Assembly (NCBI RefSeq): GCF_902506455.1
Contig: NZ_LR733844.1
Coordinates: 435,133 to 499,132 of the forward strand
Origin: Sphingomonas sp. 8AM
GTDB taxonomy: Bacteria; Pseudomonadota; Alphaproteobacteria; Sphingomonadales; Sphingomonadaceae
Length of the DNA: 64,000 nucleotides
Direction: 5' to 3'
Part shown: piece by piece, positions 57,051-64,000 of the stretch
Numbering within the stretch: the first letter of the stretch is position 1
Layout of the letters: the number at the start of each line of letters is the position of its first letter
Program-made: the position numbers and the translations under genes
Notes under the pieces: generated by a model
What the model was told of the DNA's origin: nothing
What the model saw: the letters and a program-made list of their open reading frames with translations, nothing else
Database searches by the model: none

Positions 57051-57074
57051 GCCCCCCAGCGATCGCAGGGGGGC
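57051..57074 (-). promoter_or_regulatory. Hairpin covering the LuxR ribosome-binding site
   Basis: GCCCCCC (57051-57057) and GGGGGGC (57068-57074) pair perfectly around AGCGATCGCA. On the minus strand the ribosome site CTGGGGGGCGGC-ATG lies in the stem next to the LuxR start. The hairpin could terminate hslU transcripts, block LuxR translation, or both. Confidence 0.5.
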
Positions 57075-57083
57075 TGACGTAAG

Positions 57084-58385
57084 TTACAGCACGAAGCGAC
57101 TCAAGTCGGAGTTGCGCGCCACGCTGGACAGCTGCGCCTCGACATAGGCGGCGTCGACGGTCACCGCCGCGCCCTGCCGATCCTCGGCATTGAAGCTGAC
57201 CTCCTCGAGCAGTTTCTCCATGACGGTCTGCAACCGACGCGCGCCGATATTCTCGATCTCGCCGTTCACCTCTGCCGCGATTTTCGCGATCGCGCGGATG
57301 CCGTCGTCGGTAAAGTCGACCGCAACGCCCTCGGTAGCGATCAGCGCCTGGTATTGCGCGGGCAGCGATGCCTTGGTGTCCGACAGGATCGCGACGAAAT
57401 CGTCCTCGGTCAGCCCCTTGAGTTCGACGCGGATCGGCAGGCGCCCCTGAAGCTCGGGCAGCAGGTCGCTGGGCTTGGCGACGTGGAACGCGCCCGAGGC
57501 GATGAACAGGATATGGTCGGTCTTCATCGGGCCGTATTTGGTCGAGACGGTCGTGCCCTCGATCAGCGGCAACAGATCGCGCTGGACGCCCTCACGGCTG
57601 ACCGAGCCGCCACGCACGTCGCTCACCGCGATCTTGTCGATCTCGTCGAGGAAGACGATGCCATTCTCCTCGGCGTCCTGCAGCGCGATGCGGCTGACCT
57701 CGTCCTGGTCGAGCCGCTTGTCGGCCTCTTCCTCGACCAGTTTCTCCCACGCCGCCGGGACGAGCAATTTGCGGCGCTGCTTCGGCCCGCCGCCGAACGC
57801 CTTGCCCATCATCTCCGACAGATTGATCATGCCCATCGAGCCCTGCCCGCCCGGCAGCTCGAACGGCATCTGCGGGGTCTGCTGCAGCTCCAGCTCGACT
57901 TCCTTGTCGGCGAGATGGCCCTCGGCGAAGCGCTGGCGGAAGCTGTCGCGGGTCGCCTGGCTGGCGTCCTTGCCGACCAGCGCGTCGAGCAGCCGGTCCA
58001 TCGCCGCGGCCTCGGCCTTGTCCTTCACCGCGACGCGGCGACGTTCCTTCTCGAGTCGCACGGCCTCCTCAACCAGATCGCGCGCAATCTGTTCGACGTC
58101 GCGCCCGACATAGCCGACCTCGGTGAACTTGGTCGCCTCGACCTTCACGAACGGCGCGTCGGCCAGCTTGGCAAGCCGGCGGCTGATCTCGGTCTTTCCG
58201 CAGCCGGTCGGTCCGATCATCAGGATGTTCTTGGGCGTCACCTCGTCGCGCAGATCGGGCGCGAGCTGCTGGCGGCGCCAGCGGTTGCGGAGCGCGACCG
58301 CGACCGCGCGCTTGGCGTCCTGCTGCCCGATGATGTGCGCGTCGAGCGCGGCGACGATCGCCTTGGGGGTGAGATTATCGTTCAT
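57084..58385 (-). CDS. hslU: ATP-dependent protease ATPase subunit HslU
   Basis: The 433-residue AAA+ protein has the Walker A motif [15 protein letters not shown] (around residue 57-71), followed by [20 protein letters not shown] and the Walker B motif [10 protein letters not shown] (around 245). The I domain is in the middle, and [20 protein letters not shown] in the C-terminal part matches HslU. It unfolds substrates for the HslV protease. It lies 198 bases downstream of hslV, separated by family C repeats. Confidence 0.96.
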   Translation of the reverse strand: MNDNLTPKAIVAALDAHIIGQQDAKRAVAVALRNRWRRQQLAPDLRDEVTPKNILMIGPTGCGKTEISRRLAKLADAPFVKVEATKFTEVGYVGRDVEQIARDLVEEAVRLEKERRRVAVKDKAEAAAMDRLLDALVGKDASQATRDSFRQRFAEGHLADKEVELELQQTPQMPFELPGGQGSMGMINLSEMMGKAFGGGPKQRRKLLVPAAWEKLVEEEADKRLDQDEVSRIALQDAEENGIVFLDEIDKIAVSDVRGGSVSREGVQRDLLPLIEGTTVSTKYGPMKTDHILFIASGAFHVAKPSDLLPELQGRLPIRVELKGLTEDDFVAILSDTKASLPAQYQALIATEGVAVDFTDDGIRAIAKIAAEVNGEIENIGARRLQTVMEKLLEEVSFNAEDRQGAAVTVDAAYVEAQLSSVARNSDLSRFVL

Positions 58386-58439
58386 GGTTTTTCAAAGCCC
58401 TGATCGGCGAATGTTGCGAATGTTGAGACGGTGGCGGGG

Positions 58440-58577
58440 TGCGCCGTCGCTCCTGCGGAGGCAGGAGCCTATGGCTGTGGCGTCGGTCGGGAGGTCTGAC
58501 ACAGGGGCGTCATTCCCGTGTCAGCCGCTTCGCGAGACGTGACAGACATGGGCCCCTGCCTGCGCAGGGGCGAGGGG
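58440..58577. repeat. Family C palindromic repeats between hslV and hslU
   Basis: Two facing hairpins lie here: CGCTCCTGCGGAGGCAGGAGCC with TATGGCTGTGG, and ACATGGGCCCCTGCCTGCGCAGGGGCGAG, with CTGACACAGG between them. They closely resemble the cluster near 15.9 kb. The whole block lies within one operon. Confidence 0.78.
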
Positions 58578-58583
58578 TGGCCG

Positions 58584-59165
58584 TCACGTCGTGCTGTCCA
58601 GCGTCTCGATCGTGACGCGATCGTTGGTGTAGACGCAGACCTCGGCGGCGATCTTCATCGCCTTGCGGCACAGCACCTCGGCGTCGTTTTCATATTCGAC
58701 CAGCGCGCGGGCGGCGGCGAGCGCGAAATTGCCGCCGGAGCCGATCGCGGCGACCCCCGCTTCGGGCTCGAGCACGTCGCCGTTGCCGGTGAGGATCAGC
58801 GTCACCTCCTTGTCGGCGACGATCATCATCGCCTCGAGGTTGCGGAGGTATTTGTCGGTGCGCCAGTCCTTTGCCAGTTCGACCGCGGCGCGCATCAGAT
58901 TGTAGCCGTGGCGCTCCAGCTTGGCCTCCAGCCGTTCGAACAGCGTGAAGGCGTCGGCGGTCGCGCCCGCAAAGCCGGCGATGACCTTGCCCCCCTCCGT
59001 TCCCTTGGCGCCCAGCGTGCGGACCTTGCGCGCGTTGGGCTTCATCACGGTCTGGCCCATCGAGACCTGACCGTCGCCGATGACGACGACCTTGCCGCCG
59101 CGCCGTACCGAAAGAATGGTGGTGCCATGCCAGACCGGCATGGAGTGTGGATCGTTCCCGTTCAT
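58584..59165 (-). CDS. hslV: ATP-dependent protease subunit HslV
   Basis: The 193-residue protein is the threonine protease of HslUV. The nucleophile Thr is expected in [20 protein letters not shown] (residues 14-33), after a longer propeptide than in E. coli HslV ([14 protein letters not shown]), so the first residues must be cut to expose Thr. [22 protein letters not shown] and [14 protein letters not shown] are conserved. Alphaproteobacterial HslV often has such an extension. It is first in the hslV-hslU order. The start at 59165 is preferred to 59255, which would add an Arg-rich stretch. Confidence 0.95.
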   Translation of the reverse strand: MNGNDPHSMPVWHGTTILSVRRGGKVVVIGDGQVSMGQTVMKPNARKVRTLGAKGTEGGKVIAGFAGATADAFTLFERLEAKLERHGYNLMRAAVELAKDWRTDKYLRNLEAMMIVADKEVTLILTGNGDVLEPEAGVAAIGSGGNFALAAARALVEYENDAEVLCRKAMKIAAEVCVYTNDRVTIETLDSTT

Positions 59166-59281
59166 AGGCCCCGGATTTGGGGCGCGAAGGTGTCCCAGGC
59201 AAGGGCAACGAAAGTTTGCACGCCGGCGATGGTATCGCCACGCGCAAGCGACCATATGGCGCGCGGAGAGTGAGTGCGTCG

Positions 59282-59470
59282 ATGATAACCGATAAGGACC
59301 GTTTGTACTTCCAGACGCGCGCCGAGGCCGAACTCCGGCTGGCGGCGGAGGCGGAAGATCCCGTCGTGTGCCGGGCGCATTATGCGATGGCCACCGAATA
59401 TCTGGAGCAGGCGCACGGCGCGAACATGCGCCTGCCGCCCGATCCTCAGCGACTGGCGCGATCTGGGTAA
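59282..59470 (+). CDS. Small conserved sphingomonad protein of unknown function
   Basis: The 62-residue product [20 protein letters not shown] is highly charged and helical ([28 protein letters not shown]), ending [10 protein letters not shown]. It resembles short cytoplasmic proteins often found in sphingomonads, but I cannot name a function. The open frame starts 105 bases earlier, but those residues are antisense to hslV. A family B repeat follows 23 bases after the stop. Confidence 0.55.
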   Translation: MITDKDRLYFQTRAEAELRLAAEAEDPVVCRAHYAMATEYLEQAHGANMRLPPDPQRLARSG

Positions 59471-59492
59471 GGAAAGCGGCACCACTTCAGTC

Positions 59493-59577
59493 CGTCACCC
59501 CGGGCTCGACCCGGGGTCCCGCTTTTTGCCACGGCTGAAGGAGAAAAGCGGGATCCCGGATCAAGTCCGGGATGACG
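59493..59577. repeat. Palindromic intergenic repeat, family B
   Basis: Arms CGTCACCCCGGGCTCGACCCGGGG and ATCCCGGATCAAGTCCGGGATGACG surround GCTTTTTGCC...GAGAAAAGCGGG. The left arm departs from other copies by having CGGGCTCGACCCG in place of CGGACTTGATCCG, and pairs best with itself. Confidence 0.8.
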
Positions 59578-59608
59578 GGAGAAGTTGGCAATGGGTGGCG
59601 ACCAGCGT

Positions 59609-60016
59609 CTATTTCGCCTTCGCCTTCCCCCATTCGCGCGCGACGGTGTAGCCGAGATAGCCGGTCGCGAAGAGCGTGTAGAGCGGTTCGGGCAGGCCGG
59701 AGAGATAGGCATTCATCGCCTGCGCAATCGCCGCCGCCGCCTGGGGGCGGACCGCGGCGATCAGTCCCATCGGGATGCTCCACAGCAGCAGTGCGTACAT
59801 GACGTAGAGGAAGCCCGGTCGCGCGCGGCTGGTCCACGGATCGGTGGCCTGCGCCTCGGCGAGGATCGCCGCCATTTGCGTCTTGACGCGCTCCAGCTCC
59901 TGCGTGCCCTCCATCCGCAGCAGCTCGCGCTGCGCCGCCTCGCGGGCGCGGGGGTCGGGGATGAGCTTGTCGAGCAACCCGGCAACGGGCGCGATGATCG
60001 TGTCGACGACCGCCAT
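59609..60016 (-). CDS. Holin of the three-TM gene-transfer-agent release type
   Basis: The 135-residue protein has a cytoplasmic-looking helical N-terminal half (GLLDKLIPDPRAREAAQREL and LERVKTQMAAILAEAQATDP) and hydrophobic segments (GFLYVMYALLLWSIPMGLIA, AIAQAMNAYLSG, YTLFATGYLGYTVAREWGKAK). This fits the 'holin of 3TMs, for gene-transfer release' family, known from the RcGTA lysis module of Rhodobacter. It follows the endolysin gene by two bases. No capsid, tail or portal gene is in the window, so it is an orphan release cassette here. Confidence 0.78.
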   Translation of the reverse strand: MAVVDTIIAPVAGLLDKLIPDPRAREAAQRELLRMEGTQELERVKTQMAAILAEAQATDPWTSRARPGFLYVMYALLLWSIPMGLIAAVRPQAAAAIAQAMNAYLSGLPEPLYTLFATGYLGYTVAREWGKAKAK

Positions 60017-60018
60017 CC

Positions 60019-60567
60019 TCAATGCTCCCCGCCGCCAACGCGGTTGGCGAGCCAGCCGTACAGGAACGCCTCGTTGGCGGGACGATGCTCGGCGAGCGAC
60101 AGATAGCGTTCGCCCTGCAACGCCTCGACCGCGCGGATCAGCACCGTCTCGGCGGTCGGGCCGCGCGTGGCGAGGAAGCTGGTGAGCGCGTCGAGCGTCT
60201 GCGCGCCGATCCGGCCATCGCAGGCGAGGTCGGGATAGTCGCGCCCGCCCCGATTGAGCGCAGTCAGCGCGCGTTGCAGGAAGGTGGCGGCGACCGCCGG
60301 TCCCATGTTGACCGCGGTGTCGAACAATTCGGCGGCGAGCCGCGGGGCGTGGGTCGCGACCCGGTCGAGGCCGGGGGCGAGCCAATAGAGCCGCCGGTAG
60401 ATCGCAGCCGCCGCCGGGCGCGCGAAATGGCGCATGTCGCCGCTGTAGCCGTTGGCGCGCGCGACCGCCTCGGTGATGCCGAAGCGCGTCGCGCCACCGC
60501 GGTCGGAAGGGTTGTTCACGAACCCGCCCTCGCGGTCGATCACCGCGTCGATGAGGTCGTCGATCAT
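60019..60567 (-). CDS. Glycosyl hydrolase 108-family endolysin
   Basis: The 182-residue protein matches GH108 N-acetylmuramidases with a C-terminal peptidoglycan-binding-like region. The catalytic Glu lies in DREGGFVNNPSDRGGATRFGITE (residues 12-34). IYRRLYWLAPGLDRV and LFDTAVNMGPAVAATFLQRAL are conserved. It cuts the glycan strands of peptidoglycan and with the adjacent holin forms a lysis pair, as in RcGTA release genes. The start at 60567 has CAAGGAGAACGTCC upstream. A longer open frame to 60642 is not needed. Family D repeats lie upstream. Confidence 0.86.
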   Translation of the reverse strand: MIDDLIDAVIDREGGFVNNPSDRGGATRFGITEAVARANGYSGDMRHFARPAAAAIYRRLYWLAPGLDRVATHAPRLAAELFDTAVNMGPAVAATFLQRALTALNRGGRDYPDLACDGRIGAQTLDALTSFLATRGPTAETVLIRAVEALQGERYLSLAEHRPANEAFLYGWLANRVGGGEH

Positions 60568-60636
60568 GATGGACGTTCTCCTTGGTTGAGCGGAGAACAT
60601 ATCAGGTACGATGCTGTGTAGGACAGGTGGCCTCGC

Positions 60637-60732
60637 CGTCATTCCCGCGAAGGCGGGAACCCAGAACCTCCGACGCCCGCGCTTCTATCGACGGACCCGC
60701 GCGTCTGGCTTCCCGCCGTCGCGGGAATGACG
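60637..60732. repeat. Palindromic intergenic repeat, family D
   Basis: Arms CGTCATTCCCGCGAAGGCGGGAACCCAGAA and TTCCCGCCGTCGCGGGAATGACG enclose about 45 bases (CTCCGACGCCCGCGCTTC...). It is the only copy in this window. It lies between the endolysin gene and folB. Confidence 0.75.
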
Positions 60733-60742
60733 ATAAGGGAGG

Positions 60743-61093
60743 TTACCGCCGCCGCACGATCTCGCAGCCGACGCGCGCGTCGGGGTAGACGTCGGGCTTC
60801 ATCGAGCGGACGCGTACCTCGCGGACGCGCGGGTCGGCGAGGCAGAAGGCGGCGATGCGCTCCACGAGCGTTTCCTGCAACGCAAAGCCGTCGCCGGCCG
60901 CGAGCGCGTGGATGCCGTCGCGGATCGTGTCGTAGTCGAGCACCTCGGCGATCGTGTCCGCGCCGGGCGTCCGCGGATAGTCGACGGTCAGCCGCACCGA
61001 CACCAGCACGCGCTGCGGCGCGGCCTCGTGCGGGTGGATGCCGAGCCGCATCTGCACCGCGAGATCGTCGAGAATGATCGCATAGTCAGCCAT
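60743..61093 (-). CDS. folB: Dihydroneopterin aldolase
   Basis: The 116-residue protein has the FolB fold: YAIILDDLAVQMRLGIHPHEA at the N-terminus, VRLTVDYPRTPGADTIAEVLDYDTIRDGIHALA, and FALQETLVERIAAFCLADPRVREVRVRSMKPDVYPDA, with Glu and Lys residues for catalysis (ETLVE and SMKPD). It cleaves or epimerises dihydroneopterin in folate synthesis. The start overlaps the upstream SDR gene by eight bases, so they are translationally linked. The order folE-SDR-folB suggests a pterin operon. Confidence 0.9.
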   Translation of the reverse strand: MADYAIILDDLAVQMRLGIHPHEAAPQRVLVSVRLTVDYPRTPGADTIAEVLDYDTIRDGIHALAAGDGFALQETLVERIAAFCLADPRVREVRVRSMKPDVYPDARVGCEIVRRR

Positions 61094-61814
61094 GATCGGT
61101 CCCGAACATCACATCGCGCCCGCTCTTTACGAAGCGCTGGCCGCAATCCACGAAGATGGTCTGCCCGGTGACGCTGGACGCCGCGAGCAGCCACACCACC
61201 GCGTCGGCAATCGCCTCCGCGCCGACCGGGCGCTGTAGCAGGTTGGCGCGCGCGACCGCGTCGAACTCGGCGTCGGTCTGGTCGCCGCTCGGCAGCGTCA
61301 GCCCGGGGGACACCGCGTTGACGCGGACGCGCGGGGCGAATGCCTGCGCCATCAGCACCGTCGCCTGTGCCAGCGCGGCCTTGGTCAGCGTGTAACTGTA
61401 GAAGTCGGGGTTGGGATTGGCGAGCTTCTGGTCGAGCAGGTTGACCACCGCGCCCGCGCGCCCCTGCCCCGCCAGCGCGGCGACGAGCAGCGAGGGCGCG
61501 ACGACGTTCACCGCATGGAGCCGCGCGGCGAGCGTCGCGTCGGGCCTGGCAGGCGCGTCATATTCGAAAAGCGAGGCGCTGTTGACCAGCCCGTCGATCG
61601 GGCCGCCCGCGCAGGCGCGGGCGAAAAGCGCGGGGACATCGCCGAGATCGGCCAGATCGCCCTGCACCGTCGCTCCACCGAGTTCGGTGGCGAGCGCCTC
61701 GGCCGCGCGCTGTGACGCGCCATAGTGGATCACCGGCTCATGCCCCGCCGCGGCGACCGCACGCGCGATCGCCGCGCCGAGCCGCTTCGCGCCGCCGGTC
61801 ACCAGCACCCGCAT
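61086..61814 (-). CDS. SDR-family oxidoreductase, possibly FolM-like pteridine reductase
   Basis: The 242-residue short-chain dehydrogenase has LVTGGAKRLGAAIARAVAAAGH (residues 4-25), NSASLFEYDAP (around 88-98), and the Tyr-Lys pair in YSYTLTKAALAQATVLMAQA (Y-x3-K, around residue 148). The motif GGAKRLG, rather than GxSxGIG, is typical of pteridine reductases and FolM. Between folE and folB, reduction of dihydromonapterin or dihydrofolate is the most likely role; the substrate is inferred from context. It starts five bases from the folE stop. Confidence 0.82.
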   Translation of the reverse strand: MRVLVTGGAKRLGAAIARAVAAAGHEPVIHYGASQRAAEALATELGGATVQGDLADLGDVPALFARACAGGPIDGLVNSASLFEYDAPARPDATLAARLHAVNVVAPSLLVAALAGQGRAGAVVNLLDQKLANPNPDFYSYTLTKAALAQATVLMAQAFAPRVRVNAVSPGLTLPSGDQTDAEFDAVARANLLQRPVGAEAIADAVVWLLAASSVTGQTIFVDCGQRFVKSGRDVMFGTDHG

Positions 61815-61819
61815 CGCGG

Positions 61820-62446
61820 TCAGCCGAGACCCATCAGCGACAGCACTTCCTTGCGGCTGCGGTCGTCGTCGCGGAACACGCCCATCATGCGGCTCGTCAC
61901 CATGTTGACGCCGGAGGTGCGGACGCCGCGCGCAGTCATACAGGCGTGGCTCGCCTCGATTACCACCGCGACGCCCAGCGGCTTGAGTCGGTTCCAGATG
62001 CAGTCGGCGACCTCGGCGGTGAGCCGCTCCTGTACCTGCAACCGCCGCGCATAGCCGTGGAGCACGCGCGCCAGCTTCGAAATGCCGACGACATGGTTGC
62101 GCGGGAGGTAGGCGATATGCGCCTTGCCGATGATCGGCGCCATGTGATGCTCGCAATGCGACTGGAACGGAATGTCCTTCAGCAGCACGATCTCGTCATA
62201 GCCGCCGACCTCCTCGAACACGCGCGCCAGATGGACGCCCGGGTCCTCGCCATAGCCCGCGCAATATTCCTTCCACGCGCGCGCGACGCGCTTCGGCGTG
62301 TCGACCAACCCCTCGCGCGTCGGATCGTCGCCGGCCCAGCGCAGCAAGGTGCGCACCGCGTCCGCCACATGTTCGGGCACCGCGATCTTGCCGTCCGCCG
62401 CCACCAGATCGCCGTCGTCGGGCGTCGCCTGACCCTTGTCGTTCAT
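61820..62446 (-). CDS. folE: GTP cyclohydrolase I
   Basis: The 208-residue enzyme converts GTP to dihydroneopterin triphosphate, the first step of folate and tetrahydromonapterin synthesis. Zinc and active-site motifs are [19 protein letters not shown] (around residue 118) and [13 protein letters not shown] (around 175). [18 protein letters not shown] near residue 50 is typical. Two adjacent ATGs exist; the second (62446) is better spaced from GAGGA. Downstream SDR and folB genes complete the pterin operon. Confidence 0.95.
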   Translation of the reverse strand: MNDKGQATPDDGDLVAADGKIAVPEHVADAVRTLLRWAGDDPTREGLVDTPKRVARAWKEYCAGYGEDPGVHLARVFEEVGGYDEIVLLKDIPFQSHCEHHMAPIIGKAHIAYLPRNHVVGISKLARVLHGYARRLQVQERLTAEVADCIWNRLKPLGVAVVIEASHACMTARGVRTSGVNMVTSRMMGVFRDDDRSRKEVLSLMGLG

Positions 62447-62548
62447 CATGTCCTCGTTCGTATCGATGCCGGCTGTAGCACGAATTGATCCAGCGCAACC
62501 CTGTGCGTTCCCCGCGTGTTGCACCTTCCACAACGAAGGAGACGGACG

Positions 62549-62755
62549 ATGGCGGACAATCTGAAGAAGGGCGATGACGTGACCTGGAACTCGCACGGCG
62601 GCACCGCGCACGGCACGGTCGAGAAGAAGCTGACCTCCGAAACCGCGATCAAGGGCCACAAGGTCAAGGCGTCGAAGGACGATCCGCAATATCTCGTCGA
62701 AAGTGACAACGGCGGAAAGGCGGCGCACAAGCCCGCTGCGCTGAAAAAGGCGTGA
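62549..62755 (+). CDS. DUF2945-family small protein (hypervirulence-associated, TUDOR-like)
   Basis: The 68-residue protein [20 protein letters not shown] is a small, charged beta-strand protein with [20 protein letters not shown] and [27 protein letters not shown], matching DUF2945. Related proteins are stress-linked but have no known biochemistry. AAGGAGACGG lies before the ATG. It diverges from folE by 100 bases. Confidence 0.82.
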   Translation: MADNLKKGDDVTWNSHGGTAHGTVEKKLTSETAIKGHKVKASKDDPQYLVESDNGGKAAHKPAALKKA

Positions 62756-62857
62756 TCGTATCAAGTCGAACAACCTGCAGAACCGGCGGCGCGCTTTATT
62801 GCCACTGTGCTCACTAAGATTACCGACAAGCGTGTGCTCTGGCGCGAATTATTGATC

Positions 62858-62934
62858 CGTCATTGCGGGCGGAGCGACGCAATCCAGTGCCGGACCAAGA
62901 CGCCCTGGATTGCTTCGCTACGCTCACAACGACG
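62858..62934. repeat. Palindromic intergenic repeat, family A
   Basis: A copy from CGTCATTGCGGGCGGAGCGACGC to CGCTACGCTCACAACGACG with some mismatches to the consensus, but with CAATCCAG and CTGGATTGCTTCGC kept. It lies between the DUF2945 gene and the convergent pncB. Confidence 0.83.
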
Positions 62935-62954
62935 GGGCCGGCCCCGCCCCGCGC

Positions 62955-64000
62955 TCAAACCGCCACCGGCATCGCCGCGCGTGCCTCATCGCCGAACACG
63001 CGGAGGTAGCGGGTGATCTCGTCCGGGGTGCCGGTCGCCTTGGCGGGATTGTCCGACAGTTTGACCGCCGGGCGACCGTCCGCGCTCATCACCTTGCAGA
63101 CCAGCGAGATCGGCTCCAGCCCGGTCGCGCCGTCGGGGTCGCAACCGCGGAAGTCGTTGGTGAGGTTCGTGCCCCAGCCGAAGCTCATCCGCACCCGACC
63201 GTGGAAATGACGATACGCCGCCTCGATTGATGCGGTGTCCATGCCGTCGGAGAAGATCAGCAGTTTCTCGCGCGGGTCGCGGCCATGCGCCTGCCACCAG
63301 GCGATGATCCGCTCGCCGGCTTCGATCGGCGGCGCGCTGTCGGGGCGGAAGCCGGTCCAGTCCGCCACCCAGTCGGGCGCGTCGCGCAGGAAGGCGGCGG
63401 TGCCGAACGCATCGGGCAGCGCGATCAGCAGATTGCCGCCATAGGCCTGCCGCCAGTCGTCGAGCACGCGATACGGCGCCTGCGCAAGCGCGGCATCGTC
63501 GGGCGCGAGCGCGGCGGCGACCATCGGCAGCTCGTGCGCGTTGGTGCCGATCGCCTCCAGATCGTGATCCATCGCAAGCAGCACGTTCGACGTGCCGATG
63601 AAGCGCTTGCCCAGCCCTTCCTTGAGCGCCTCGACGCACCAGCGCTGCCACAGGAAGCCGTGGCGGCGGCGCGTGCCGAAATCGGACAGCGCGAGGTCGG
63701 GCAGTTGCTGCAACCGCTCGACCTTCTCCCACAATTTCGCCTTGGCGCGCGCGTAGAGGACGTCAAGCGTGAAGCGCCCCTTGCCGCGCAACGCCGCGCG
63801 CGCCCTCAGCTCGTTGACGATCGCGAGCGCGGGGATCTCCCACATCGTCGTGCACATCCACGGGCCCTCGAAGTGCAGCTCGAACTGGCCATCGACGGTG
63901 CGCAACTCATATTCGGGCAAACGGAAGTCGGCGAGCCACGCGAGGAAATCGGCCGCGAACATCCGCGCCTCGCCGTAAAAGCTGTTGCCGGCCAGCCAGA
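62955..64000 (-). CDS. pncB: Nicotinate phosphoribosyltransferase (N-terminus beyond window)
   Basis: The gene continues past base 64000, where the frame reads [21 protein letters not shown]. The visible 348 residues match Pnc[49 protein letters not shown] with the autophosphorylated His, [26 protein letters not shown] and [15 protein letters not shown]. It salvages nicotinate to nicotinate mononucleotide for NAD. The missing start is probably about 100 residues further. The C-terminus is complete. Confidence 0.93.
   Translation of the reverse strand, partial: WLAGNSFYGEARMFAADFLAWLADFRLPEYELRTVDGQFELHFEGPWMCTTMWEIPALAIVNELRARAALRGKGRFTLDVLYARAKAKLWEKVERLQQLPDLALSDFGTRRRHGFLWQRWCVEALKEGLGKRFIGTSNVLLAMDHDLEAIGTNAHELPMVAAALAPDDAALAQAPYRVLDDWRQAYGGNLLIALPDAFGTAAFLRDAPDWVADWTGFRPDSAPPIEAGERIIAWWQAHGRDPREKLLIFSDGMDTASIEAAYRHFHGRVRMSFGWGTNLTNDFRGCDPDGATGLEPISLVCKVMSADGRPAVKLSDNPAKATGTPDEITRYLRVFGDEARAAMPVAV

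Noticed and set aside
59166..59255. Upstream extension of hslV
   Set aside because: The added stretch is Arg-rich and unlike HslV, while the start at 59165 gives the usual alphaproteobacterial N-terminus.

Overview
The window is GC-rich, densely coded DNA from an alphaproteobacterial chromosome, most likely a Sphingomonas-like member of the Sphingomonadaceae. The evidence is two PEPxxWA-CTERM proteins, DUF2171 and DUF2093 proteins, an NDUFA9-type epimerase and a MidA/NdufAF7 methyltransferase, a copA-copB pair, and many short intergenic palindromes of the 'CGTCATTGCGAGCG...' type. No rRNA operon, CRISPR array, intact prophage or insertion sequence is visible. Two tRNA genes are present, Leu(CAG) and Arg(ACG).

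Layout. 1-2.0 kb: 3' end of copA and all of copB (copper resistance). 2.0-6.4 kb: FMN alpha-hydroxy-acid dehydrogenase, TrmB-type regulator, tRNA-Leu, NDUFA9-like protein, uppP. 6.5-13.3 kb: glutamate synthase operon gltD-gltB with a two-gene MntA/HepT-type toxin-antitoxin module between the two subunits, all four genes overlapping or nearly so. 13.3-21.5 kb: valine/branched-chain catabolic gene set (mmsA, lipoprotein, acyl-CoA dehydrogenase, 3-hydroxyisobutyryl-CoA hydrolase, enoyl-CoA hydratase, mmsB) on the minus strand, with a divergent LysR regulator. 21.7-25.5 kb: PEP-CTERM protein coupled to an L,D-transpeptidase, a CAP-domain protein, small proteins and nrdB. 25.7-31.2 kb: tRNA-Arg, lipoprotein, membrane spermidine-synthase-like fusion, GNAT acetyltransferases (one decayed), hemB. 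31.3-41.1 kb: lipid kinase, M23 peptidase, DUF2093 protein, xseA diverging from purD, HHH-domain membrane protein with a GreA/GreB-like factor, CNNM/CBS transporter, OmpA lipoprotein, tadA, rpmB. 41.1-51.5 kb: phytase-like protein, glycine-zipper protein, phaB, hemH coupled to a molybdopterin oxidase subunit, secreted proteins, acyl-CoA ligase. 51.5-54.8 kb: coupled lgt-midA-GNAT-pgeF chain. 54.8-59.2 kb: second PEP-CTERM protein, LuxR regulator, hslVU. 59.3-64 kb: holin/endolysin pair, folE-SDR-folB cluster, DUF2945 protein and the 3' part of pncB.

The genes work together as local operons rather than as one system. The most unusual arrangements are the toxin-antitoxin pair inside glutamate synthase; a stand-alone molybdenum-hydroxylase large subunit whose expected catalytic Glu is Asp; an orphan holin-endolysin cassette resembling the release genes of gene transfer agents; purD and xseA starting on the same CATG; and at least four families of small palindromic repeats in the gaps, one of which forms the 3' end of a gene and another copy of which sits at a 62-bp tandem duplication of a gene end.

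All calls come from reading the sequence and known family motifs; no database search was run.
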